Positions 7,483-15,425 of a stretch of DNA of 22,373 nt are shown piece by piece; position 1 is the first letter of the stretch, and each line of letters begins with the position of its first letter. The stretch is taken from assembly GCA_028292565.1 (NCBI GenBank), contig JAQGMD010000225.1, forward strand, positions 1 through 22,373, given 5' to 3'. The notes below the pieces were generated by a model. That model was not told the DNA's origin. It worked only from the letters and a program-made list of their open reading frames with translations, and ran no database searches. This DNA is from Burkholderia sp. GTDB lineage: Bacteria > Pseudomonadota > Gammaproteobacteria > Burkholderiales > Burkholderiaceae. The position numbers and the translations under genes were made by a program.

Positions 7483-8274
7483 TCAGCGGTCGCGACCGTC
7501 GTTGCGGCAAGCGGGCTGGCCTTTGATGGTCGGGATCTCGCCGGTCACCGTCAGGGCCTTGAAGCGCCACAGCGCCTTGAATGCGATCTGCTTAGGCACG
7601 AAACCCAGCAGGTCCATGGCGGTATCGCCGGGCAGCCGCAGCGGCGGGGTGAACTTCATGCGCAGCATGACTTCGGTGCCCCGGTTGCCGGGCGCAGGAC
7701 GAAACTCGACCGATCCCTCGCAAGGCATCAGGGCTCCGGCCGGCGTGCGCCATCGAATCATTTGACCGGGACGGTCTTCGACGATCTCGGTGTCCCACTC
7801 TATAGCGCGATCCAGTGGGCCGTGCACCCGCCAGTGCACATGCTTCTCATCCTTCATCGTGACCGCACCCTCGTCGCCCATGAGCTGCAGCAGTACGTTC
7901 GGGTCGTGCCACGCGCGATACAGTTCGTCGGCCGTCTTTTCGATGGTGATGGCGCAGACTATGTCCATCTCATCTCGCGCTTCGTGGGTCCTTGCGATCC
8001 TGCGGCCGCCCTCGGTATGTAATCCCAGTTTCTTATACACGATGGAGTGGCCGGTCACCCCGCGCGCGAGCAATCCGGTGCCTGCCAGCGCAGCGACTGC
8101 GCCACCAAGCTTGCCACGCCTGATGCCGCCAGCTACAAGTAGCCCACCCAGCAGCATCGAAGCCGCTCGTTCCACCTGGCTGACATTGATACCTGACGGC
8201 CCGCGCATATCGCCGGTTCCACGTTCACGCGCACCGCCCATGGTTCGTTTAACGATATCGATTACCGCATTCAT
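7483..8274 (-). CDS. Membrane-anchored SRPBCC (START/cyclase-like) protein
   Basis: The 263-residue protein has a hydrophobic N-terminal region with two probable membrane segments (about residues 37-50 and 56-72, Gly/Ala/Leu-rich). A C-terminal SRPBCC domain (about 100-245) follows: DIVCAITIEKTADELYRAWHD, the PGQMIRWRTPAG strand, and a last long helix. Such domains bind hydrophobic ligands; no enzymatic residues can be assigned. I start at ATG 8274, preceded by AAGGAG on the minus strand with good spacing; an in-frame extension to 8373 lacks support. Genes of this type are often found beside zinc alcohol dehydrogenases, as here, where the dehydrogenase follows after 13 bp. The protein may present or bind the lipophilic substrate, which is an inference. 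Confidence 0.85.
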   Translation of the reverse strand: MNAVIDIVKRTMGGARERGTGDMRGPSGINVSQVERAASMLLGGLLVAGGIRRGKLGGAVAALAGTGLLARGVTGHSIVYKKLGLHTEGGRRIARTHEARDEMDIVCAITIEKTADELYRAWHDPNVLLQLMGDEGAVTMKDEKHVHWRVHGPLDRAIEWDTEIVEDRPGQMIRWRTPAGALMPCEGSVEFRPAPGNRGTEVMLRMKFTPPLRLPGDTAMDLLGFVPKQIAFKALWRFKALTVTGEIPTIKGQPACRNDGRDR

Positions 8275-8410
8275 GCTTGCTCCTTTTCTCCGGCGCACCG
8301 TCTGGCATTGACGTCCCTCACGGCGTCCATAGCGCGTCAATATTTTTAACACACTAGGCCAGAATGCCTGCAATAGCGAGGTGAGTTGGGAAAGAGCCGG
8401 AGGAGTTTAT

Positions 8411-8464
8411 ATGGAGGCGGCGCATTGTTTCGTGCGGGAAGGAGAAGACGCAATCAAGCAATAA
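8411..8464 (+). CDS. Possible 17-codon small ORF with strong ribosome site
   Basis: GGAGGAG (8399-8405) is followed after 5 nt by ATG 8411 and an open frame of 17 codons (MEAAHCFVREGEDAIKQ) ending in TAA. The terminator hairpin begins 1-2 nt after the stop. RBS, ORF and terminator are thus packed exactly as in a small-protein gene. It could equally be the remains of a gene or chance, as no clear promoter is visible upstream. Confidence 0.3.
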   Translation: MEAAHCFVREGEDAIKQ

Positions 8465-8465
8465 A

Positions 8466-8497
8466 AAAAGCCCGCTGAAATCAATCAGCGGGCTTTT
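8466..8497 (-). terminator. Intrinsic terminator, probably bidirectional
   Basis: AAAAGCCCGCTGA (8466-8478) pairs perfectly with TCAGCGGGCTTTT (8485-8497) around a 6-nt loop. On the minus strand the stem runs into seven Ts, a textbook terminator for the gene at 8561-8800, whose stop is about 65 bp away. On the plus strand it ends in four Ts and could also stop transcription coming from 8411-8464. Confidence 0.9.
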
Positions 8498-8560
8498 CCA
8501 TTAGTTATTCGTATTACCAGAAAGGTGCGGTTCTCAATTCAAGGCTGCAAGTCGCCGATG

Positions 8561-8800
8561 CTATTTGCGTATTTTTTCCAGCAATAAGCTGGTCTGCACG
8601 CTCGAATCATACTGACGGGATCCCTTGAGGTAGATCACCGCACCGACCGTAGCCAGAAAGGCAAAGTCTTCCTCGCTCACGTCCTCCTGGATATGGGCCA
8701 TGAATTCCGCGAAGGGAGACACCAAGTCCTCCACGGCTATTACATTCTCGAGCTTGCCGGCGAGGTGGTGCATTATGGCAATCGCTTCGTCTTTCTTCAT
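8561..8800 (-). CDS. Small acidic protein of unknown function
   Basis: The 79-residue product (starting MKKDEAIAIMHHLAGKLEN) is mostly alpha-helical in character, with an acidic middle (HIQEDVSEEDFAF) and no membrane segment or signal. I do not recognise a family. ATG 8800 is chosen over an in-frame extension to 8881 because AAGGGT lies just upstream and the extension is low-complexity. The gene has its own terminator, supporting that it is expressed as a single unit. Confidence 0.65.
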   Translation of the reverse strand: MKKDEAIAIMHHLAGKLENVIAVEDLVSPFAEFMAHIQEDVSEEDFAFLATVGAVIYLKGSRQYDSSVQTSLLLEKIRK

Positions 8801-9034
8801 TGGTGCACCCTTAGATGTGGTTTCTCGGATTCTATGAAAGGCGCGCGTCAATTGAAATGCCGAAAAGGAAAAAGGCGACAATACGATCGATAAATAACGA
8901 TATCGTGACTATCCCGCCACACAAAATATCAAGGAAGTGTCAAGTTGAATTGGGACTTGGAAATTACGCAGTGTCACGGAGTTGTAGCGAAGACAATTGG
9001 TGTGCTGCGGCATTCCATCTGAGGTGACGGGTCT

Positions 9035-9187
9035 CACCGGCAATGTGAGGCCTATCGTGTTGATGCCGGCGCTGCTATTCGCAAATACCGTGCCGCCGTG
9101 CATTTTTGCAATCGCTTTCACGATCGCCAGACCCAGTCCATGGTTGTCGGTACTCAGCGCACGTGAGGCGTCGATCCGATAGTGCCT
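9035..9187 (-). pseudogene. Histidine kinase C-terminal fragment (ATPase domain remnant)
   Basis: About 51 residues match the end of a CusS-like heavy-metal sensor kinase: HYRIDASRA, then the G-box NHGLGLAIVKAIAKMHGG, then a closing strand TIGLTLPV. The H-box, dimerisation domain and N-box are missing. The open frame runs past both ends into sequence that does not look kinase-like (a further 42 residues to a stop at 8909, and upstream to 9262). No start codon or regulator gene accompanies it. This is a 5'-truncated relic. Confidence 0.75.
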
Positions 9188-9254
9188 TGCCCGAACTTCA
9201 CAAACCGGGCCGACTGCCCTGCTGCTGCTGACCGTAGTCGCCGGAGGCGCGGGC

Positions 9255-9617
9255 ATGGCCATGATGATGGACGCCAGCCTGCTGCTCGGGCAATTGACCG
9301 GCGCGCTTGCGCTTACCTTCGCCGCCTGTGCGTCCCTCGCCCTCGGCCGGTTGCGTATTCCATTCTCAGGTGCTGCAACCGGTGTGGCAGTGCTACTCCT
9401 CGGTGCGTTGCTGACCTATGCATGGATCTATGCCGGGTTCTCACTCGGATATGTGATTCTTTTGGCAACTGGCGTGCTGGCAGATCCGGTGATGCACGCG
9501 ATCAATCGATTCCGGCGCTCCGAATCCTGGATGCCTGCGGTGGTGCTCTCGGCGATCCCGGTGCTCGTGACGGTGGGCCTGGTGGCAAAGGCGGCGCAGG
9601 ACTCGGGCGGATACTGA
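9255..9617 (+). CDS. Small integral membrane protein, possibly N-terminally truncated
   Basis: The 120-residue product has four probable membrane helices (about residues 8-30, 37-58, 60-77 and 93-112) and no recognisable family. GGAGG at 9243-9247 precedes ATG 9255 by 7 nt, so it can be translated as is. However, the same frame is open back to a TAG at 9180-9182 and encodes another hydrophobic stretch (ALLLLTVVAGGAG) directly before the ATG. That suggests the C-terminal part of a larger membrane protein whose start was lost. The truncated kinase fragment lies immediately upstream in the opposite orientation. It ends 54 bp before kynB and may be co-transcribed. Confidence 0.55.
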   Translation: MAMMMDASLLLGQLTGALALTFAACASLALGRLRIPFSGAATGVAVLLLGALLTYAWIYAGFSLGYVILLATGVLADPVMHAINRFRRSESWMPAVVLSAIPVLVTVGLVAKAAQDSGGY

Positions 9618-9671
9618 AGCACTGCGCCCCGGCACGTGCTCGCATAGAATGGCTGTTATCCACCTTGCCAG

Positions 9672-10337
9672 ATGCAGCCTATGCAGCCTATGCAACCCAC
9701 GACAACTTTTTGGGATATCAGCCCGCTGATATCGCCGGCGCTGCCGACATGGCCCGGCGACACGCAATTCGGTGCGGAGACTACCTGGCAGATCGCCGAC
9801 GGCTGTCCGGTGAAAGTAAGCCGCATCACGCTGTCGACCCACACCGGCGCGCATTGCGATGCCCCTTCCCACTACGATCCGCAGGGCGAGGCTATCGATA
9901 CGGTGAGCCTCACACCGTATATCGGCCATTGCCGCGTAATTGACTGCGTCGGCGCCCACGTTGTCGAACCGCGGCATATCGCACATGCGTTGACCGACTT
10001 GCCACCGCGCGTGCTGTTACGCACCTACGTGCACAACCCGCAAACTGCGTGGGATCCGGAATTCTCCAGCATCTCGCCAGAGACGATCGCGCTGGTCGCC
10101 GCACACGGCGTGATGTTAATCGGCATCGACACGCCCTCGCTCGATCCCCAGGACTCGAAAACCATGGACGCACATCATGCCGTGCGCGCGCACAAGATGG
10201 CGATACTGGAAGGCATCGTGCTCGACGAGGTGCCTGCGGGCGACTATGAACTGATTGCGCTGCCGTTGAAGCTGCACGGCCTGGATGCGAGCCCGGTGCG
10301 CGCAATCCTGCGACCGCTGGCCGAAGGATCAAGATGA
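9672..10337 (+). CDS. kynB: Arylformamidase (kynurenine formamidase)
   Basis: The 221-residue protein belongs to the cyclase / KynB metal-dependent hydrolase family. It carries the metal-site motif [14 protein letters not shown] (about residues 56-69), an N-terminal [17 protein letters not shown] and a later GIDTPSLDP. It hydrolyses N-formylkynurenine to kynurenine and formate, the second step of tryptophan degradation. Assignment to KynB and not a generic cyclase rests on the adjoining kynU and kynA. The start is ambiguous: a 9-bp unit (ATGCAGCCT) is repeated to give three in-frame ATGs at 9672, 9681 and 9690, none with a clear ribosome site; family members usually start near the last. Its stop overlaps the kynU start by 4 bp (ATGA), indicating translational coupling. 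Confidence 0.93.
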   Translation: MQPMQPMQPTTTFWDISPLISPALPTWPGDTQFGAETTWQIADGCPVKVSRITLSTHTGAHCDAPSHYDPQGEAIDTVSLTPYIGHCRVIDCVGAHVVEPRHIAHALTDLPPRVLLRTYVHNPQTAWDPEFSSISPETIALVAAHGVMLIGIDTPSLDPQDSKTMDAHHAVRAHKMAILEGIVLDEVPAGDYELIALPLKLHGLDASPVRAILRPLAEGSR

Positions 10338-11572
10338 TGATCACGCGCGCCGACTGCATGGCAATGGATACCTCCGACCCACTCGCGGCATTGCGCGACC
10401 AGTTTGATTTGCCTGCGGATACGATTTACCTCGACGGCAACTCCCTCGGCGCGCGACCGAAAACTGCGCTCGAACGGGCACGACAGGTGATCGAGCAGGA
10501 ATGGGGTAGCGACCTGATACGCAGCTGGAACAAGGCGGGCTGGTTCGAGCTGCCGTCGCGGCTGGGAGACAAGCTCGCCACGCTCATAGGTGCAGGGAAC
10601 GGTGAAGTGGTCGTCACGGATTCGACCTCGATCAACCTGTTCAAGGCATTGGCGGCCGCACTGCAACTGCAGGCGAACGATCGCAAAGTCATCGTTACCG
10701 AACGCGGCAATTTTCCGACCGACCTCTACATCGCACAAGGATTGACCTCATGGCTGGATCGCGGCTATGAATTGCGACTGGTCGACTCGCCGGACGAACT
10801 CGTTGCAGCAATCGATACGCGCACTGCGGTGGTCATGCTCACCCATGTCAATTACCGGACCGGCTACATGCACGACATGCAGGCGCTGTCGGCCCACGCA
10901 CACGCGTGCGGCGTATTGACGATCTGGGACCTGGCCCACTCGGCGGGCGCGGTGCCGGTCGATGTTCATCGCGACGGGGCTGATTTCGCGATAGGCTGCA
11001 CTTACAAATACCTGAACGGCGGTCCCGGCGCACCGGCGTTCATATGGGTCGCGCCGCGCCATCAGCAAAACTTCCGCAACCCGTTGTCAGGCTGGTGGGC
11101 CCATGCGGCGCCTTTTGACATGGCGCCGGAGTACCAACCTGCCGGCGGCATTCGAGGCGCACTGTGCGGGACCCAGCCGATCGTGTCGCTGGCGATGGTG
11201 GAGTGCGGCCTGGACATCTTTGCGCAGACCAACATGAGCGCAGTGCGCACCAAGTCGCTCGCATTGACCGATCTCTTCATTGAGCTGGTCGAGACCCGCT
11301 GCGCCCGCCACCCGTTGCGCCTGGCTACGCCGAGGGCGCACCATCAACGCGGTAGCCAGGTAAGCTTTGCACATCCACACGGCTACGCGGTCATGCAGGC
11401 GCTGATCGCCTGCGATGTCATCGGCGATTACCGCGAACCGGAAATCATGCGCTTTGGCTTTACGCCGCTCTATACGCGTTTTGTCGACGTGTGGGATGCG
11501 GTGGAACGCCTTGCGGATATTCTGGACAACGGCAAGTACGATCTTGCAGCACAGCGCGAACACGTCACCTGA
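10334..11572 (+). CDS. kynU: Kynureninase
   Basis: The 412-residue PLP enzyme shows the kynureninase pattern: [11 protein letters not shown] near the N-terminus, RGNFPTDLY (about 122-130), the aspartate WDLAHSAGA that contacts the PLP ring, and the Schiff-base lysine Lys225 in YKYLNGGPG. The C-terminal substrate-side segment [14 protein letters not shown] ([12 protein letters not shown]) is also present. It cleaves kynurenine to anthranilate and alanine. Length is normal. ATG 10334 overlaps the kynB stop; a second in-frame ATG at 10370 is possible and would remove 12 residues. kynA begins 13 bp after its stop, completing the operon. Confidence 0.96.
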   Translation: MMITRADCMAMDTSDPLAALRDQFDLPADTIYLDGNSLGARPKTALERARQVIEQEWGSDLIRSWNKAGWFELPSRLGDKLATLIGAGNGEVVVTDSTSINLFKALAAALQLQANDRKVIVTERGNFPTDLYIAQGLTSWLDRGYELRLVDSPDELVAAIDTRTAVVMLTHVNYRTGYMHDMQALSAHAHACGVLTIWDLAHSAGAVPVDVHRDGADFAIGCTYKYLNGGPGAPAFIWVAPRHQQNFRNPLSGWWAHAAPFDMAPEYQPAGGIRGALCGTQPIVSLAMVECGLDIFAQTNMSAVRTKSLALTDLFIELVETRCARHPLRLATPRAHHQRGSQVSFAHPHGYAVMQALIACDVIGDYREPEIMRFGFTPLYTRFVDVWDAVERLADILDNGKYDLAAQREHVT

Positions 11573-11585
11573 TCAAGGACCATCA

Positions 11586-12428
11586 ATGAATTCCGAAACC
11601 AAGCCCGATAAATCCTGGCATGGCGCGAAGATGGACTTCAGCGCATCGATGAGCTATGCGGATTACCTCGGGCTAGACCAGATACTCTCGGCACAGCATC
11701 CGCGCTCGCCCAACCATAACGAAATGCTGTTCATCGTACAGCACCAGACCAGCGAGCTGTGGATGAAGCTGATGCTGCATGAATTGCACGCGGTGCGCGC
11801 GCAGATCCGCAGCGGCGATTTGCCTCCCGCCTTCAAGATGCTGGCGCGGGTCGCGCGGATCATGGACCAGCTGGTGCATGCATGGGACGTGCTGGCGACC
11901 ATGACGCCACCGGAGTACACCGCGATCAGGCCCTATCTCGGCCAGTCCTCCGGCTTCCAGTCGTTCCAGTATCGCGAGATTGAATTCATCCTCGGGAACA
12001 AGAACGCCGCGATGCTTGACGTGCATGCAACCGTACCCGAAGTCCATCAGCGCCTCGATGACGCGCTGCGCGCACCGTCGATTTATGACGAAGCGATTTT
12101 GCTGATGTCACGCGAAGGGTTCAACATCGATGCCTCGCGGCTCGCTGCGGATTGGACGCATCCGACCGCCGCCGATGATTCGGTCAAGGCGGCGTGGCTG
12201 GAGGTGTATAAGGCGCCGACAGAGCACTGGGCGTTGTATGAGCTGGCTGAAAAGTTGGTGGACCTGGAAACCGCGTTCCGGTTCTGGCGCTTCCGGCATG
12301 TGACGACGGTGGAACGCATCATCGGCCTGAAGACCGGCACCGGGGGGACCGCCGGGGCCAGTTATCTGAAGAAGATGCTGGAAGTGGTTTTGTTTCCTGA
12401 GCTGTTTGCGCTACGCACGGAGCTTTGA
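11586..12428 (+). CDS. kynA: Tryptophan 2,3-dioxygenase
   Basis: The 280-residue protein is a full-length bacterial TDO. The N-terminal motif [14 protein letters not shown] includes His53, the residue that contacts the indole nitrogen. [12 protein letters not shown] contains Arg130, which binds the substrate carboxylate. His238 in [12 protein letters not shown] is the proximal haem ligand, and GTGGTAG follows as the substrate loop. It opens the indole ring of tryptophan to give N-formylkynurenine, the first step of the pathway. AAGGA at 11575-11579 is 6 nt before ATG 11586. The gene is last in kynB-kynU-kynA although its enzyme acts first. No clear terminator follows. Confidence 0.97.
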   Translation: MNSETKPDKSWHGAKMDFSASMSYADYLGLDQILSAQHPRSPNHNEMLFIVQHQTSELWMKLMLHELHAVRAQIRSGDLPPAFKMLARVARIMDQLVHAWDVLATMTPPEYTAIRPYLGQSSGFQSFQYREIEFILGNKNAAMLDVHATVPEVHQRLDDALRAPSIYDEAILLMSREGFNIDASRLAADWTHPTAADDSVKAAWLEVYKAPTEHWALYELAEKLVDLETAFRFWRFRHVTTVERIIGLKTGTGGTAGASYLKKMLEVVLFPELFALRTEL

Positions 12429-12702
12429 TCGGACCACGGGCTCAGCCCTGGCCGCTACTTCGCCTCTTCCATCGTGATTTTGTTTTCGGCGGCCTGCTTT
12501 TGGTGAAGCAGCAATCTTTAGCCAACTTGCACACGAAAGCTTCGATCTGCAGGAGGACGGTTACAGGTCGAAACACTTCTTACACTTGAAATTTCTTTTA
12601 AAATCAACAGGTTAAAAATTAAATCATTGGCAGTCGGCCATATAGCGAAACCTTGCCTGCGTTAGTGATGTCGAAATGGCAACGACACTCTGAAAGGGAC
12701 TC

Positions 12703-13134
12703 TTGCAAGCGACAACCACAAAACGACTCCTCATTGCGTTCACCCCGCACTCCGCGCCGTTGCTTGAGGCAGCATTGAAGGTGGACTTTGAACTAATCAT
12801 GTCCGACTCCGTGGAGCACGCTCTCTCGCAGCTCGAACAGGGAATTGATCTCATCGCCTGCGACACGCATTTTGATGACTGCAGGATGTTCGACCTCCTG
12901 CGACTATCCAAGGCCAACCCCGCCACACGATCGGTGCCGTTTTTATGCCTGAGGGTGGTTGAAGGCGCGCTCGACCAGACGCTTTACCAAAGTGTCGACA
13001 TCGCGTCTAATGCACTGGGCGCTGCCGCTTTCATCGACCTGTTTGACCTGAAGCAAAAGTGCGGGGAAGCACAGGCTCACCAGAGGCTCAACAGGCTCAT
13101 GGCACAACTCGCCTCACGTTCCACCGAGCTCTGA
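12703..13134 (+). CDS. Degenerate receiver-like protein
   Basis: The 143-residue product has a CheY-like alternation of strands and helices. The segment DLIACDTHFDDCRMFDLLR puts an Asp (residue 54) where a receiver has its phospho-acceptor, and VPFLCLRV fits strand 4. The acidic pair after strand 1, the Thr/Ser at the end of strand 4 and the strand-5 Lys are all absent, so phosphorylation is doubtful. The start is a TTG with AAAGGGA (12693-12699) just upstream; an in-frame stop at 12691-12693 rules out a longer form. No kinase is nearby. The 274-bp spacer before it is AT-rich around 12575-12625 and probably holds its promoter, but I cannot assign hexamers. Confidence 0.6.
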   Translation: MQATTTKRLLIAFTPHSAPLLEAALKVDFELIMSDSVEHALSQLEQGIDLIACDTHFDDCRMFDLLRLSKANPATRSVPFLCLRVVEGALDQTLYQSVDIASNALGAAAFIDLFDLKQKCGEAQAHQRLNRLMAQLASRSTEL

Positions 13135-13254
13135 AACAGCCACATTCGCAAGGATGTAGGCAGAACCACTACAAAAAAATACATACGCCGCCGATACGCG
13201 ATGCGGTCCGGATTGTGCATACTGCATGTATTCCATTCCGAAGAGAGGAAAAAG

Positions 13255-13437
13255 ATGAAATTGACTCACCGGTCACTCAAGAACAACAATCGGAACGTGT
13301 CGGAATTGAAAGATTTGATGACAGCAGTACCCATCACGCTCGAACATTACTCGGCAATCATGCGCAAACGCGTCGAGACAAGGCGAACGATCGAAGACGC
13401 ATTGGAAGAATCGAGACTGCGCCGGCTGGAAACCTGA
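13255..13437 (+). CDS. Small basic helical protein of unknown function
   Basis: The 60-residue product begins MKLTHRSLKNNNRN and ends in a charged helix (RRTIEDALEESRLRRLET). It has no cysteine, signal or membrane segment. I do not recognise it with confidence; the RRxIEDxLEExRLRR end recalls small Pseudomonas/beta-proteobacterial proteins of unknown role. ATG 13255 is preceded by GAGAGGAAAAAG, a good ribosome site, so I prefer it to an in-frame ATG at 13201. Confidence 0.6.
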   Translation: MKLTHRSLKNNNRNVSELKDLMTAVPITLEHYSAIMRKRVETRRTIEDALEESRLRRLET

Positions 13438-13509
13438 AATACCTCGGGCATTCCATGTCGCTGGTGGACTATGATAAAGTCTGCGTCCTTCAACCAGTGT
13501 GACACCGCA

Positions 13510-14019
13510 ATGCCCGACCATCCCATCCCCGCACCCGACCTGCCTGAAGAACCGGGCAATGATGAAAAAATCCAGGACCCGCGCTTATGGCGCGACAATG
13601 GCTGGACCGCGCGTGTCATCAAAAATGAAGACGACGAGGGTTGGGCTGTTGCAATGATCAAGGACGGAGAACCGGAACCTGCACTGGTCGGTCCCTGGAC
13701 CATGGGTCGCGACAAGAAAAATCCTAAGCCGCTCGACGCAAACGCGTTCAGTACGCTGGTGAAAACGGCTTCGGAGGTTTTGCGCCGACACGAGCAGCAG
13801 CTTCACGCGATGCTTAACAAGAGCATCTTGGTGAGCACGGATACGGCGACGGTAAACGTCACATTGAATATCGTGCCGGATGAAGATGATCCTTATGCGA
13901 TGCTGACCGCTGAGGATGAAAGCGGCGAGCGACTCGCCCAGGTGCGAGTGGCGGCGAACTTCAAGCTGACCAAGGCGAGTGCGGAGGCCTGGATTGAGAA
14001 TGGGTTTCGCAGGCCCTGA
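13510..14019 (+). CDS. Conserved-looking hypothetical protein
   Basis: The 169-residue soluble, acidic protein has a Pro-rich N-terminus (PDHPIPAPDLPEEPG). A beta-rich part follows (GWTARVIKNEDDEGWAVAMIKDGEPEPALVGPW), then a helix (AFSTLVKTASEVLRRHEQQLHAML), and a second beta-rich part (TATVNVTLNIVPDEDDPYAMLTA) ending in WIENGFRRP. The alternating-residue pattern and length argue that it is a real gene, but I cannot name a domain. ATG 13510 has a weak ribosome site; ATG 13471, preceded by GGTGG, would add 13 residues and is possible. It converges with the cytochrome genes 107 bp away. Confidence 0.65.
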   Translation: MPDHPIPAPDLPEEPGNDEKIQDPRLWRDNGWTARVIKNEDDEGWAVAMIKDGEPEPALVGPWTMGRDKKNPKPLDANAFSTLVKTASEVLRRHEQQLHAMLNKSILVSTDTATVNVTLNIVPDEDDPYAMLTAEDESGERLAQVRVAANFKLTKASAEAWIENGFRRP

Positions 14020-14126
14020 GGCAGCCGGACGTTACAGGCAAATTCCCCGGGGCCCGGCGAGAAGCCTGCCGCAATTTTTGCGGCCGATTTGTGGGAAACC
14101 TTGGCCTGCAAGGGCGAGGGGATCAA

Positions 14127-15413
14127 CTACTCCACCGGCACGCCGCGATACCTTCCCACTTCGCCCGGCGCAACCAACCCTCCCTCATTACCCCACGAAT
14201 TCCGGATATAGGACACCACGGCGGCCACCTCACTATCGCTGAGCTCCGGCCCGAAAGGCGGCATGCCATAAGGACGCGGATTGCCTCCGGTACTCGGCGG
14301 GTAGCCGCCATTCAAAACCATGCGTATCGAGTTAATAGGTGTATGCGCCGTCAGCGAGCGATTGCCTGCCAGCGGCGGATATGCGGAAGCCTCCCCTTCC
14401 CCGCCAGCCTTATGGCATTCGACACAGTGCTTCTCATACAGCTGCGCGCCGAGCTTCATCATATTCTCGGCGCCGTCCGCGGATACCCGCATCGACTCCG
14501 GTGACGCGCCGGCATCCGTCTGCGGCAACGACTTCAGGTACATCGCCATCGACACCACATCATCATCATTCAGATGCTGCAGGCTCTCACTGACCACTTC
14601 CGCCATCGGTCCAAAGACCGCGCCCCGTTCGGAGACGCCGGACTTCAGCAGGTCGGCGATATGCTGAACCTCCCAGTCGCCGAGACCGGTTTCAGCATTG
14701 GAAGTCAGCGACGACGCATACCAGTTCAGCATCGGGATCATGCCACCGGCAAGATCCGCTTTCGCATCGGTGGCGCCCAGGGCGTTGCGGGTTGTATGGC
14801 ACGCGCTGCAATGACCCAGGCCCTGCACCAGATAGGCGCCGCGATTCCACTCGACGCTCTTTTCGGCTTCAGGGGCATAGACGCCCGGTTTGAAGTAAAG
14901 CGCGCGCCATCCCGCCAATAAAACGCGCTGGTTGTACGGGAACCGCAGCTCATGTTCCTTGCTGGGCTGGTTCACCGGCTCGATCGATCGGAAGTACGCG
15001 TACATGGCATCCGAGTCGGCGCGCGTCACCTTGGTGTAATTCGGATACGGAAATGCCGGATACAAGAAGCTGCCGTCTTTGGACTTCCCGTTATGCAGCG
15101 CACGCCAGAAATCATCCGACGTCCATCTGCCGATGCCGGTCGCAACATCAGGCGTGATGTTGGGCGCATAGATATTCCCGAACGTCGTGGGAATCGCGCG
15201 GCCGCCGGCATATTCCTTCCCCCCGCGCACCGTATGGCATGCCATGCAGTCGCCGGCACGCGCCAAATAGCTGCCCCTCGCAATTTGTTGGGACGCATCG
15301 GCAACCGGGACGCTGGGATACTCGCTGCCCGGATCGCTCAGGATCTCAATACCGATCACTGCCGCCGGGACGATGATGATCGCGGCGAGGATGAATAACA
15401 CAATACGCTTCAT
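14127..15413 (-). CDS. Membrane-anchored triheme cytochrome c
   Basis: The 428-residue protein has an N-terminal membrane anchor (about residues 4-24, LFILAAIIIVPAAVIGI) and three class-I cytochrome domains with CXXCH sites at 56-60 (CMACH), 202-206 (CSACH) and 330-334 (CVECH). Residues such as PNITPDVATGIGRW and the later MPPFGPELSD supply likely axial methionines. The layout is that of the cytochrome subunit of periplasmic alcohol, aldehyde or gluconate dehydrogenases, which passes electrons to ubiquinone or a terminal oxidase. No dehydrogenase subunit is next to it; only a diheme cytochrome lies 12 bp upstream. The partner must therefore be elsewhere or just this cytochrome. Confidence 0.93.
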   Translation of the reverse strand: MKRIVLFILAAIIIVPAAVIGIEILSDPGSEYPSVPVADASQQIARGSYLARAGDCMACHTVRGGKEYAGGRAIPTTFGNIYAPNITPDVATGIGRWTSDDFWRALHNGKSKDGSFLYPAFPYPNYTKVTRADSDAMYAYFRSIEPVNQPSKEHELRFPYNQRVLLAGWRALYFKPGVYAPEAEKSVEWNRGAYLVQGLGHCSACHTTRNALGATDAKADLAGGMIPMLNWYASSLTSNAETGLGDWEVQHIADLLKSGVSERGAVFGPMAEVVSESLQHLNDDDVVSMAMYLKSLPQTDAGASPESMRVSADGAENMMKLGAQLYEKHCVECHKAGGEGEASAYPPLAGNRSLTAHTPINSIRMVLNGGYPPSTGGNPRPYGMPPFGPELSDSEVAAVVSYIRNSWGNEGGLVAPGEVGRYRGVPVE

Positions 15414-15425
15414 GAATGACTCACT

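Noticed and set aside
6390..7526. A 378-codon open frame on the plus strand opposite the zinc dehydrogenase
   Set aside because: The minus-strand frame carries all zinc-binding residues of the family; the plus-strand product has an Arg/His-rich shadow composition.
8344..8374. Possible minus-strand promoter for the SRPBCC gene (TTGCAG and GTTAAA, 18 bp apart)
   Set aside because: Both hexamers match poorly and the region is AT-rich enough for chance matches; not listed as a feature.
12429..12702. Leader peptide or RNA gene after kynA
   Set aside because: Only a 10-codon GTG frame with one Trp and no adjoining attenuator hairpin; no tRNA or riboswitch fold seen.
14065..14085. CCGCAA-TTT-TTGCGG hairpin between the hypothetical gene and the cytochromes
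   Set aside because: Only 6 bp of stem with its T-run inside the hairpin; not a convincing terminator.
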